14,774 bases of DNA from Desulfobacteraceae bacterium (lineage in GTDB: Bacteria > Desulfobacterota > Desulfobacteria > Desulfobacterales > SG8-13). The stretch is taken from positions 1-14,774 of the forward strand of contig JARFQH010000153.1 in NCBI GenBank assembly GCA_029287875.1, given 5' to 3'. Positions within the stretch are counted from its first letter, which is position 1. Each line of letters begins with the position of its first letter. The notes under the pieces were generated by a model. That model had not been told where the DNA came from. It did not search any database and worked only from the letters and a program-made list of their open reading frames with translations. The translations under genes were made by a program, and so were the position numbers. This document shows positions 1 to 6,858 of this stretch, piece by piece.

Positions 1-48
1 TTTTTCTCACGGATATTTTTCCCTGAGAAAAAATATCCGTGAGAAAAA
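1..48. repeat. Perfect 20-bp inverted repeat directly upstream of oleA
   Basis: Positions 1-20 are the exact reverse complement of positions 29-48, separated by an 8-nt spacer (21-28). The arms carry a GC-containing core (CTCACGGATA and its complement) flanked by T and A runs. Inside the right part a 13-bp direct repeat (TGAGAAAAAATAT) occurs at 24-36 and 40-52, 16 bp apart. The right arm ends 4 nt before the oleA ATG and contains the only weak Shine-Dalgarno candidate (GTGAG, 39-43), so folding of the mRNA would hide the ribosome site. It is not a classic rightward intrinsic terminator, because no T run follows the hairpin. It could be an operator, a translational switch, or a terminator/repeat unit of an upstream gene outside the window. 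Its left edge is the window edge, so it may be longer. Confidence 0.8.
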
Positions 49-52
49 ATAT

Positions 53-1093
53 ATGCGTTTTAACCGCGTCTGCATCGATGCCTTCGGTTACGAATTACCC
101 CTCAACGTGGTCTCCTCCGAAGACCTCGAGGACCGTCTGGCCCCGCTTTACCGGGCCCTGCGCTTTCCCAAGGGTCAATTGGAAACACTGACCGGCATTC
201 AAGAACGCCGCCTCTGGGATCAAGGCTTCAAAATGGCCGAAGGAGCCGTTCGGGCCGGCCGCAAGGCCCTCGCCGGTTCCGGGGTCGGCCCTGAAGAGAT
301 CGGCATGCTGATCTACGGCGGCGTCTGCCGTGACAACATCGAACCGGCCACCGCCTGCGCCATTTCCCACGGGTTGAACCTACCGCCGCAAGCCCAGGTC
401 TTTGACGTGTCGAACGCCTGCCTCGGCGTATTGAACGGCATGGTCCAGATCGCCAACGCGATCGAGCTGGGTCAGATCCGGGCAGGACTGGTTGCGGCGT
501 GCGAAACCTCGCGGGAGATCATCGACATTACCGTCGATCAACTGAACGCTTCGGGTGACATGACCTTTTTCAAGAAGAACGTCGCCACCCTGACCGGCGG
601 CTCGGGCGCCGTCGCGGTGCTTCTGACCGAGGCCTCCCTTTCCCGCAACGGCCGCCGGTTGATCGGCGGCACCGTCCGGCACGCCAACGAACACCACAAA
701 CTGTGTCTGTGGGGAGCGGAAACCGACACGACGCCCGACGGCCGGCATTTTATCGAAACCGACTCCATGGGAATCCTCAGCAACGGTGTTCGGTTGGGAA
801 ACGACACCTTCAAAGCCTTCAAGCGCGAACTCGGTTGGCCGGCGGATCAACCCGATCGGATCATTTGCCACCAGGTGGGCCGGACCCATCAAAAAAACAT
901 TCTCGCGGCCATCGGCGTTCCTGCGGAAAAAGACTTCACCACCTACCGCTATCTCGGTAACATCGGCTCGGTGTCACTGCCGATAACGGCCGCCATCGCG
1001 GACGACAGGGGCGTGATCCACAGGGGTGAACGGGTCGGATTTTTGGGAATCGGCAGCGGCTTGAACTGCCTGATGCTCGGCATCGAATGGTGA
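53..1093 (+). CDS. oleA: OleA, acyl-CoA head-to-head condensing thiolase-fold enzyme
   Basis: This 346-residue protein is a FabH-like ketosynthase III that performs a non-decarboxylative Claisen condensation of two long-chain acyl-CoAs, giving a 2-alkyl-3-oxoalkanoic acid, the first step of olefin synthesis. The catalytic triad is visible: Cys123 in SNACLG, His273 in CHQVG and Asn303 in YLGNIGS. Glu97 in NIEPAT matches the glutamate that serves as the base in characterised OleA and separates it from ordinary FabH. The C-terminal GIGSGLNC glycine loop (332-339) is typical of the fold. It is followed immediately by oleB, oleC and oleD, which makes OleA far more likely than FabH. The ATG at 53 is preceded only by a weak ribosome site lying in the inverted repeat at 1-48. 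The reading overlaps oleB by 7 nt. The enzyme is expected to be cytoplasmic or associated with the OleBCD assembly. Confidence 0.93.
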   Translation: MRFNRVCIDAFGYELPLNVVSSEDLEDRLAPLYRALRFPKGQLETLTGIQERRLWDQGFKMAEGAVRAGRKALAGSGVGPEEIGMLIYGGVCRDNIEPATACAISHGLNLPPQAQVFDVSNACLGVLNGMVQIANAIELGQIRAGLVAACETSREIIDITVDQLNASGDMTFFKKNVATLTGGSGAVAVLLTEASLSRNGRRLIGGTVRHANEHHKLCLWGAETDTTPDGRHFIETDSMGILSNGVRLGNDTFKAFKRELGWPADQPDRIICHQVGRTHQKNILAAIGVPAEKDFTTYRYLGNIGSVSLPITAAIADDRGVIHRGERVGFLGIGSGLNCLMLGIEW

Positions 1094-2016
1094 GTCCGTT
1101 GAAACCGCACAAAAACAAACCCATCGATTTCTCGGCTTGGCAGCACCTTTATCCGTTCACCTCCCGTTTCATCGAGCGCGGAGGGCTGAAATACCATTAC
1201 CTGGACGAAGGTTGCGGTGAACCGGTGCTCATGATTCACGGTAACCCGACCTGGTCCTTCTATTTTCGAGTCCTGATCAAAGCGCTCTCGAACAACTATC
1301 GCGTCATCGTTCCGGATCACATCGGATGCGGCCTATCGGACAAACCCGGCCGCGACCGCTACGACTATCGCTTGAAAAGCCGTATCGATGATCTGGCGAA
1401 TCTTATCGCCCGGCTCGACCTGAAGGAAAAATTGACGCTGGTGCTCCACGACTGGGGCGGAGCGATCGGTCTGGCAACGGCCTTGAGACGGCCGGAACAG
1501 ATCGGCCGCCTGGTCCTTTTCAACACGGCCGCTTTTCCGCCGCCGAATGGTAAAAAATTGCCGTGGCGGCTGCGGATTATCCGTAACACCCGGAACCTGG
1601 CCCAGCCGGCGGTTCTGGGTGCAAACCTTTTCGTGCGCGCGGCGCTGCTGATGGCGTCCCGCCGCCGATTGCCCCGCGAGGTTCGCGCTGGACTGGCCGC
1701 ACCGTACAACTGCTGGCATAACCGTCTTGCCACCCTGATGTTCGTGCGTGATATTCCCATCGAAAGGGCCGATCCGAGCTACGAGCTGATTCATTTCTTG
1801 GACGAAAACCTCCACCGGCTCAGCGGTTTGCCGATGCTGATCTGCTGGGGAGAGCACGATTTCGTCTTCGACACAGACTATTTGCATGAATGGCGCCGGC
1901 GTTTTCCCGAAGCCGAAGTCCACACGCTGTCCGATGCCGGACACTACCTTCTGGAAGACGCACCGGACCGGATTCTAACGCTGGTGAATCGTTTCTTGCA
2001 AAGCCATCCGCTCTGA
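1087..2016 (+). CDS. oleB: OleB, alpha/beta-hydrolase beta-lactone decarboxylase
   Basis: This 309-residue alpha/beta-hydrolase of the haloalkane dehalogenase branch is known, in Ole pathways, to decarboxylate the cis-beta-lactone made by OleC into a cis-olefin and CO2. Visible residues are the oxyanion/halide-type motif HGNPTW (51-56), the nucleophile Asp122 in HDWGG, the acid Asp258 in WGEHDF and His286 in DAGHYLLED. There is no signal peptide, so it should be cytoplasmic. The ATG at 1087 lies inside the last codons of oleA, a 7-nt overlap that suggests coupled translation; an in-frame GTG follows at 1090. By sequence alone it could be mistaken for a haloalkane dehalogenase, but its place between oleA and oleC decides the call. 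Confidence 0.92.
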   Translation: MVSPLKPHKNKPIDFSAWQHLYPFTSRFIERGGLKYHYLDEGCGEPVLMIHGNPTWSFYFRVLIKALSNNYRVIVPDHIGCGLSDKPGRDRYDYRLKSRIDDLANLIARLDLKEKLTLVLHDWGGAIGLATALRRPEQIGRLVLFNTAAFPPPNGKKLPWRLRIIRNTRNLAQPAVLGANLFVRAALLMASRRRLPREVRAGLAAPYNCWHNRLATLMFVRDIPIERADPSYELIHFLDENLHRLSGLPMLICWGEHDFVFDTDYLHEWRRRFPEAEVHTLSDAGHYLLEDAPDRILTLVNRFLQSHPL

Positions 2017-2024
2017 TTTGATTT

Positions 2025-2030
2025 AAGGAG
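2025..2030 (+). promoter_or_regulatory. Ribosome binding site of oleC
   Basis: AAGGAG lies in the 28-nt gap between oleB and oleC, 14 nt before the ATG at 2045. The spacing is long but no better start is present nearby; the next in-frame ATG (2087) is further away. Confidence 0.5.
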
Positions 2031-2044
2031 AGCGTCTCGATCTC

Positions 2045-3853
2045 ATGGATTTTGATCTACCATACGACGGAACAGAGGATCTGGAGATGACCGGCAGCGG
2101 ACGGCAGACGAAAAGACCGATAAACGGTCCAAAGCCGAAGCCGCCCGTCTGGACGCCGGCGGACGCTTCACTGCCGATCGATACCGCGGCGACCGACCAT
2201 ATTTTCAATGTCGCCTCTCTCCTGAAACGCATGGCCCGCGTTCAGCCCCACAAAAAAGCGGTCATCTGCCCTTTTGGCCGTGATCGCTGCGGGCGTGTGG
2301 CCTATACCCACCTGACCTTCCAGCAGCTCGACCAGGAATCGGACGACCTGGCCTGGGGCCTCGAGAGTGCGGGAATCACCCGCGGGACGCGCACGATCCT
2401 GATGGTCAAACCCAGCCTCGATTTTTTCACCCTGACCTTTGCCCTCTTCAAGGCCGGCGCCGTGCCGGTGGTTGTCGATCCGGGCATGGGGATCAGGCGG
2501 ATGGTCGACTGTTTCAAGCAGTCCAGCCCCTCGGCCTTTGTCGGTGTTCCCGCGGCGCACGTCCTGAGGATTTTGTTTCCGCGGTTCTTCGGTTCCATCA
2601 AAACCTGGGTCACCGTCGGTCGCAGCTGGCTTCCGGGCCAGCACAGCCTGAAGAAACTGGGCCGCGCTCGCCGCTTGCCCTTTCCCGCCGCCCAGACCTC
2701 CCGCGATGAAACCGCGGCCATTCTGTTCACCACCGGCAGCACCGGTCCGGCCAAGGGAGTGCTTTACACTCACGGCATCTTCGCCGCCCAAATTGCGGCC
2801 ATCAAATCCCATTTTCTTATTTCAACCGGCGAAATCGACCTGCCGACCTTTCCCCTGTTTGCCCTTTTCGATCCGGCCTTGGGAATGACGGCCGTTATAC
2901 CGGACATGGACCCCACCCGTCCGGCGCAGGTGGACCCCGTGAAGATCATCGCGGCCGTCAAAGACCACGGCGTCACCAACATGTTCGCCTCACCGGCCTT
3001 ACTGAACCGCGTGGGACGCTACGGCCGGGAAAACAACGTTAAACTGCCCTCACTGAAACGGGTGATTTCGGCCGGTGCCCCGATCATGCCGGCCAATATC
3101 GAACAGTTTGCCGGTCTGCTGGACGAAGAGGCCGACATTCACACCGGCTACGGTGCCACCGAGGCGATGCCGGTGGCCGCCATCGAAGGGCGCGAGATTC
3201 TCAACGAAACCCGCTCCCAGAGCGAAAAAGGAAGTGGAATCTGCGTCGGCCGCCCAATGAGCGGCGTCGCGGTGCGCATCATTGCCATCGATGACGGTCC
3301 GATCGACGCCTGGTCAGATGCCGTTGCGGCCGGAAACGGCGCGGTCGGTGAAATCACCGTCAAGGGCAGCCAGGTGACCCGGCACTATTTCGAAAACCCC
3401 GCGGCCGATGCCCTGTCCAAAATCAGGGACAAAGACGGTGTCTGGCACCGCATGGGCGATCTGGGCCGTTTGGACGAACACGGCCGCATCTGGTTTTACG
3501 GTCGCAAGAGTCACCGGGTGGTTACTGCCGGTGGAACGCTTTTCACCATTCCCTGTGAGGCGATCTTCAACAACCACCCGCTGGTTTACCGCAGCGCCCT
3601 GGTCGGCGTCGGCAGCGCCCCGAACCAGAAGCCGGTCATCTGCATCGAACTCGAACCAGGCCGGGGCGGCGGCAACAGAATGGAACTGACCCGGAAGCTT
3701 TTGGAACTGGCAAGCAGCAGCGAGCTGACGCAAGCGATCGACACGGTGCTCTTCCCGGAAGAATTTCCGGTTGATATCCGCCACAACGCCAAAATTTTTC
3801 GAGAGAAGCTGGCCCTTTGGGCGGCTAAAAAAATCTCCGGAAAGAGTCTGTGA
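2045..3853 (+). CDS. oleC: OleC, ATP-dependent beta-lactone synthetase (ANL superfamily)
   Basis: This 602-residue adenylate-forming enzyme is predicted to activate the beta-hydroxy acid from OleD with ATP and close it to a beta-lactone, the OleB substrate. ANL motifs appear in order: the phosphate loop TTGSTGPAKGV (229-239), the adenine-binding GYGATEA (368-374), the GDLG motif (471-474) that holds the ribose aspartate, and the C-terminal lysine region DIRHNAKIFREKLA with candidate catalytic Lys583. The first ~50 residues, rich in Pro, Lys and Asp, precede the recognisable start of the fold (HIFNVASLLKRMARVQPHKKA) and look like a non-conserved extension; Met15 is a possible alternative start. 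The stop overlaps the oleD GTG. Neighbours oleA, oleB and oleD support OleC over a generic acyl-CoA ligase. Confidence 0.92.
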   Translation: MDFDLPYDGTEDLEMTGSGRQTKRPINGPKPKPPVWTPADASLPIDTAATDHIFNVASLLKRMARVQPHKKAVICPFGRDRCGRVAYTHLTFQQLDQESDDLAWGLESAGITRGTRTILMVKPSLDFFTLTFALFKAGAVPVVVDPGMGIRRMVDCFKQSSPSAFVGVPAAHVLRILFPRFFGSIKTWVTVGRSWLPGQHSLKKLGRARRLPFPAAQTSRDETAAILFTTGSTGPAKGVLYTHGIFAAQIAAIKSHFLISTGEIDLPTFPLFALFDPALGMTAVIPDMDPTRPAQVDPVKIIAAVKDHGVTNMFASPALLNRVGRYGRENNVKLPSLKRVISAGAPIMPANIEQFAGLLDEEADIHTGYGATEAMPVAAIEGREILNETRSQSEKGSGICVGRPMSGVAVRIIAIDDGPIDAWSDAVAAGNGAVGEITVKGSQVTRHYFENPAADALSKIRDKDGVWHRMGDLGRLDEHGRIWFYGRKSHRVVTAGGTLFTIPCEAIFNNHPLVYRSALVGVGSAPNQKPVICIELEPGRGGGNRMELTRKLLELASSSELTQAIDTVLFPEEFPVDIRHNAKIFREKLALWAAKKISGKSL

Positions 3854-4887
3854 ACCAACCGAATTTGTTAAAAAACAAACGGATCCTCGTCACCGGCGGC
3901 GGCGGTTTTCTCGGATGGGCCGTCGTTCAAAGGCTTCTGGAAAAAGGGGCGCTGGTTTGCAGTTTTTCGCGCCGCTCATATCCGCTGCTCGCGGCCGCCG
4001 GTGTGGATCAGGTGCAGGGCGACATCGGCGACCCGGAGGCCGTTGCCGCTGCCTGCCGGGGCGTCGACACGGTGTTTCACATCGCGGCCAAAGCCGGCGT
4101 CTGGGGCTGCGCTTCAGACTTTCACCGCACCAACGTCGTTGGGACCCGCAACGTCATTGCCGCGTGCACGGCCGGATCTGTCGAAACTCTCGTTTACACT
4201 TCTTCGCCCAGCGTCGTTTTCGATGGCAAGGATATGGAAGGCGTCGACGAGTCGGTGCCATATCCGGATCGCTATCCGGCCCCCTATCCGCAAACCAAGG
4301 CGCAGGCCGAAAGAGAAGTGGTTACGGCGGCCGGGACCGGCTTGAAAACCATTGTTCTGCGGCCACACCTGATCTGGGGTCCGGGTGACAATCATCTGGT
4401 GCCCCGAATCATCGGGCGTGCCCGGCACCTGCGACGGGTCGGCGACGGCCGCAACCTTGTCGACACGGTCTACATCGACAACGCCGCCGATGCCCATATT
4501 CTGGCGGCCGAAGTTCTGAAGACCCGACCGGAGTTATCGGGCCGAAAATACTTTATCAGCCAGGGGGAGCCGATGCCGCTCTGGGAGATGATCAACGCAA
4601 TCCTGGAGGCCGCCGGTCTGCCCCCGGTGCGCAAATCGATTTCCCTCCGGACGGCCCGCCGGCTGGGCGGCGTGATGGAGATCCTTTACCGGTTTTTACG
4701 GCTCGAGAACGAACCGCCGATGACCCGATTTGTGGCGGAAGAACTGGCAACATCCCATTGGTTCGACATCGGGGCCGCCCGTCGGGATTTGGGCTACCGG
4801 CCCGTGGTTTCGACCGCCGAAGGGCTTCTCCGCCTGGCGCGATGGCTGGACCCCTCCAGGAGCAAGGGATCGAAAATTAAAACTTGA
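3850..4887 (+). CDS. oleD: OleD, NAD(P)H-dependent 2-alkyl-3-oxoalkanoate reductase
   Basis: This 345-residue extended short-chain dehydrogenase (3-beta-HSD/epimerase-like) is predicted to reduce the beta-keto acid from OleA to the beta-hydroxy acid used by OleC. It shows the dinucleotide motif TGGGGFLG (15-22), the D58-I segment, the HIAAKAG strand (78-84), the Ser118/Ser119 region in YTSSPSVVF, and the catalytic Y146-x3-K150 pair in YPQTK. The start is GTG at 3850, overlapping the oleC stop as GTGA, with a purine-rich GGAAAGAG upstream, so translation is probably coupled. It is the last gene of the ole operon; 260 nt of non-coding DNA follow. OleB, OleC and OleD form a large complex in other bacteria, which fits this co-translated layout. 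Confidence 0.92.
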   Translation: MNQPNLLKNKRILVTGGGGFLGWAVVQRLLEKGALVCSFSRRSYPLLAAAGVDQVQGDIGDPEAVAAACRGVDTVFHIAAKAGVWGCASDFHRTNVVGTRNVIAACTAGSVETLVYTSSPSVVFDGKDMEGVDESVPYPDRYPAPYPQTKAQAEREVVTAAGTGLKTIVLRPHLIWGPGDNHLVPRIIGRARHLRRVGDGRNLVDTVYIDNAADAHILAAEVLKTRPELSGRKYFISQGEPMPLWEMINAILEAAGLPPVRKSISLRTARRLGGVMEILYRFLRLENEPPMTRFVAEELATSHWFDIGAARRDLGYRPVVSTAEGLLRLARWLDPSRSKGSKIKT

Positions 4888-4991
4888 AACTCGTAGCTCA
4901 CAGGTAGCCTCGGTCGTCATTTACATCGAATGGTGAATAATGAATATGTCAATTTGATAAATTCAACTGTCGGAGACAGGCAACCGCCCTT

Positions 4992-5026
4992 TTCGATGTT
5001 CAGCGTTCGATGTTCGACGTTCATCT
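4992..5026. repeat. Imperfect 7-bp tandem repeat, five units
   Basis: The unit TTCGATG repeats with variants TTCAGCG, TTCGATG, TTCGACG and TTCATCT. All units begin with TTC, so a period of 7 is clear. Its role is unknown; such short TTCGA-type repeats look like intergenic filler rather than a protein-binding array. Confidence 0.65.
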
Positions 5027-5086
5027 TTTGAGTTACCGGATGAGCGATTGCAAGACGCGACTGAAACTCGGCGCCAACGAGCTTAG

Positions 5087-5120
5087 CGGGCTAAACCGGC
5101 TAACGGGCTAAACTGGCTCA
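5087..5120. repeat. 17-bp direct tandem repeat, two units
   Basis: CGGGCTAAACCGGCTAA (5087-5103) is followed by CGGGCTAAACTGGCTCA (5104-5120), with two mismatches. It lies 27 nt before the PocR-domain start, a position where a regulator could bind, but no family of sites is recognised. Confidence 0.65.
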
Positions 5121-5136
5121 ACCAATTTTATGCATT

Positions 5137-5142
5137 AAGGAG
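5137..5142 (+). promoter_or_regulatory. Ribosome binding site of the PocR-domain gene
   Basis: AAGGAG is placed 5 nt before the ATG at 5148, a strong Shine-Dalgarno match that fixes the start. Confidence 0.75.
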
Positions 5143-5147
5143 CTTTC

Positions 5148-5666
5148 ATGAAACTGAACGACATATTACCGATTGAAAAATGGTTCGCGCTTGAAAAAGA
5201 CCTCCACAACCGCTATGGCTTGGACGTCAACGTCTTTGATACCAGCGGCGTGCGTATCTCGGATTTCAAGGAGTGGGTCAACAGGCTGTGCCCGGCCATC
5301 AAGGCCACCGACAAGGGACAAAGTTTCATCTGCGCGGTGGCGCACATGAACATCGCCGCCCAGGCCATGCAGACCCGCCGGCCTGCGATCGAAGAATGCG
5401 ATGCCGGTCTGGTCAAGATCGTGGTCCCGATCTTCATCGACGATACGTTTTTGGGGGCTGTCGGCGCCTGCGGTCTGCTGCTCGACGAAGGCGAGGTCGA
5501 CACGTTTCTGATTGACAAAACCACCGGTATCGATGAAGAAACGGCGCAGAAACTCGCTGCAGGCGTCGGTACGATCTCGAGCGCCGGAGCCGCGTCACTC
5601 GCCGAGGATGTGACCCGGCGAATCGCCTCCATCGTCACCGCGTATAAAAACAATCGCCAATCTTAA
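5148..5666 (+). CDS. Stand-alone PocR-type ligand-binding sensory domain protein
   Basis: This 172-residue protein consists of essentially one PocR-like sensory domain and nothing else: no helix-turn-helix, kinase, GGDEF or membrane segment. Visible features are the opening sensor-like helix and strand (LEKDLHNRYGLDVNVFD), four spaced cysteines at 48, 62, 84 and 108 in the contexts RLCPAI, FICAVAH, EECDAGL and GACGLL, and the strand KIVVPIFIDDTFLGAVGACG. PocR domains usually sit N-terminal to output modules and were proposed from comparative genomics to sense simple hydrocarbon derivatives such as propanediol. Here it would have to act through a partner. It lies between the ole operon and the Hdr-like genes and has its own strong ribosome site. 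The cysteines could bind a metal or Fe-S cluster or act as a redox switch; that is inference. Confidence 0.75.
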   Translation: MKLNDILPIEKWFALEKDLHNRYGLDVNVFDTSGVRISDFKEWVNRLCPAIKATDKGQSFICAVAHMNIAAQAMQTRRPAIEECDAGLVKIVVPIFIDDTFLGAVGACGLLLDEGEVDTFLIDKTTGIDEETAQKLAAGVGTISSAGAASLAEDVTRRIASIVTAYKNNRQS

Positions 5667-5748
5667 CGATATGATGCCATTGGACCAGAACACGTGAAAC
5701 GGGTTAAAGGTCAAACGGAATTCAAGGGGTCGATCAACCGGGGCACTC

Positions 5749-5774
5749 ATCATATGATATCCAGGTACTCCTGG
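5749..5774. repeat. Palindrome and small hairpin before the HdrA-like gene
   Basis: The perfect 10-bp palindrome ATCATATGAT (5749-5758) is followed at once by an inverted repeat CCAGG-TACT-CCTGG (5761-5774). Both sit in the 125-nt gap after the PocR-domain gene, 18 to 43 nt before the ATG at 5792. They could be operator half-sites or chance; no known site is recognised. Confidence 0.35.
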
Positions 5775-5791
5775 CGTGGGGATACAACCTT

Positions 5792-6858
5792 ATGACGGCA
5801 AAAAAAGAGGTGTTGATCATCGGCGGCGGGGTGGCCGGTCTTTCGGCGGCGCTCGGCCTCTCGCAGCTGGGTATTCGGTCGGTTCTGGTCGACAAACAAG
5901 CCTGCCTGGGCGGCTTTGCGGCCCAATACGCTTGCAAGGCCACCTCGGCCTGCGTCAAGTGCGGCGCCTGTATGGTGATGGAAAAGATCAGCCGGGCCGT
6001 CGAAGACCCGAACATCGACGTGCTGACCGGCAGCCGGATCGCTCAAATATCCAGTTCCGAGGGATTCAAGACGGTCATAACACAAAAGGCTTCAGACGGC
6101 CGGACACGGCAACAGACCCGTGAAACCGCGGCCGTGATTCTTGCCTGCGGATTCAAACCGTTCGATCCCGAAAACAAGCCCTATGGTTACAAACGCTTTA
6201 CTAATGTCGTCACCAACCTCGATCTGGAAAGGATGCTGCGCCAAGACAGTGTCCCCCTGCGGCCCTCGGACGGCGCCGCACCCGCTCGTATGGCCTTTAT
6301 TCAGTGCGTGGGCAGCCGGGACGCCAAACTCGGCCATCTGTGGTGTTCGAAGGTTTGCTGCGCGTCCGCACTGCGCATGGCGCGGCTGATCAAGATGCGC
6401 AGGCCGGCAACCGAGATGACCTTTTCTACATCGACGTGCAGACTTTCGGCCAAGAGTTTCAGCGGTTCTACGACGATGTGCGGGAAGAAGTTCACATGAT
6501 TCGCGCCATTCCAGGCGACGTCTACCGAACCCCGGATGATCGCCTGACGGTTGTTTACTACGATTTTAACTCCGGGCAGAGCCGAGAAGAGCCGTTCGAC
6601 ATGTTGGTGCTCTCCATCGGCATCACCCCTGCGGCAGATGCCAGGGACCTGGCGGCCAAGCTCAATCTACCGACCGGCTCCTCCGGTTTCCTTCCGGTCG
6701 CGGCAAACGGTGGAAACCCGGAGACTCCGGGTGTTTTTGCCGCCGGAACGGTGTGCGGACCAATGAGCATCGCCGAGTCGGTTGCCGCCGGTGATCGCGC
6801 CGCTCAGGCGGCGGCGGCTTATTTGCAAGGCAACATCAGAGCGGAGGTGCACTCTTGA
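5792..6858 (+). CDS. HdrA/QmoA-like FAD iron-sulfur protein, frameshifted
   Basis: This encodes a heterodisulfide-reductase subunit A-like flavoprotein, which in this family passes or bifurcates electrons between Fe-S partners. The first frame gives the FAD dinucleotide motif IIGGGVAG (9-16), a CVKCGAC cluster-binding motif (Cys54, 57, 60), and QCVGSRD plus CSKVCC (171-190), all typical of HdrA. Near 6422 the family match leaves this frame and continues one frame over with FYIDVQTFGQEFQRFYDD and ends with the FAD-binding VFAAGTVCGPMSIAESVAAGDRAA. The first frame alone runs to 6499 with a nonsense tail. Restoring one T in the run at 6422-6425 yields an intact protein of 355 residues. That length, without the C-terminal ferredoxin of classical HdrA, resembles QmoA. 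Start ATG 5792 has a modest GGGGAT upstream. The gene is either a sequencing error, a recent mutation or, less likely, recoded. It overlaps the next gene. Confidence 0.82.
6843..6847 (+). promoter_or_regulatory. Ribosome binding site selecting a TTG start
   Basis: GGAGG precedes the TTG at 6855 by 7 nt. The TTG overlaps the preceding gene's stop as TTGA, so the site supports the rare start codon and coupled translation. Confidence 0.7.

Larger units (their letters stand above)
4888..5147. other. Non-coding spacer between oleD and the PocR-domain gene
   Basis: This 260-nt stretch holds no credible gene. It is AT-richer than its flanks near 4920-4965, contains a weak 5-bp hairpin at 4967-4979 (CTGTC-GGA-GACAG) without a T run, and carries the two tandem repeats listed separately. 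A promoter for the next gene presumably lies here, but I see no convincing -35/-10 pair. Confidence 0.6.

Noticed and set aside
1..48. Rightward intrinsic terminator of an upstream gene
   Set aside because: The hairpin is followed by an A run, not a T run, on the plus strand; a leftward terminator for a minus-strand gene would require transcription coming out of oleA.
53..1093. FabH (beta-ketoacyl-ACP synthase III)
   Set aside because: The fold and triad agree with both, but the adjacent oleB, oleC and oleD and the Glu97 in NIEPAT point to OleA.
949..1320. Long minus-strand open frames across the ole genes
   Set aside because: They are shadows of high-GC coding sequence, with no recognisable protein features or ribosome sites.
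4924..4936. 13-bp identity between the spacer (CATCGAATGGTGA) and the end of oleA (1081-1093)
   Set aside because: It is short, with no extended similarity on either side; probably chance rather than a duplicated oleA fragment.
6415..6430. Programmed -1 ribosomal frameshift in the HdrA-like gene
   Set aside because: The local sequence (acc ttt tct) is a poor slippery site, because re-pairing would place Phe-tRNA on CTT, and I see no obvious downstream stimulator; a one-base indel in a T run is simpler.
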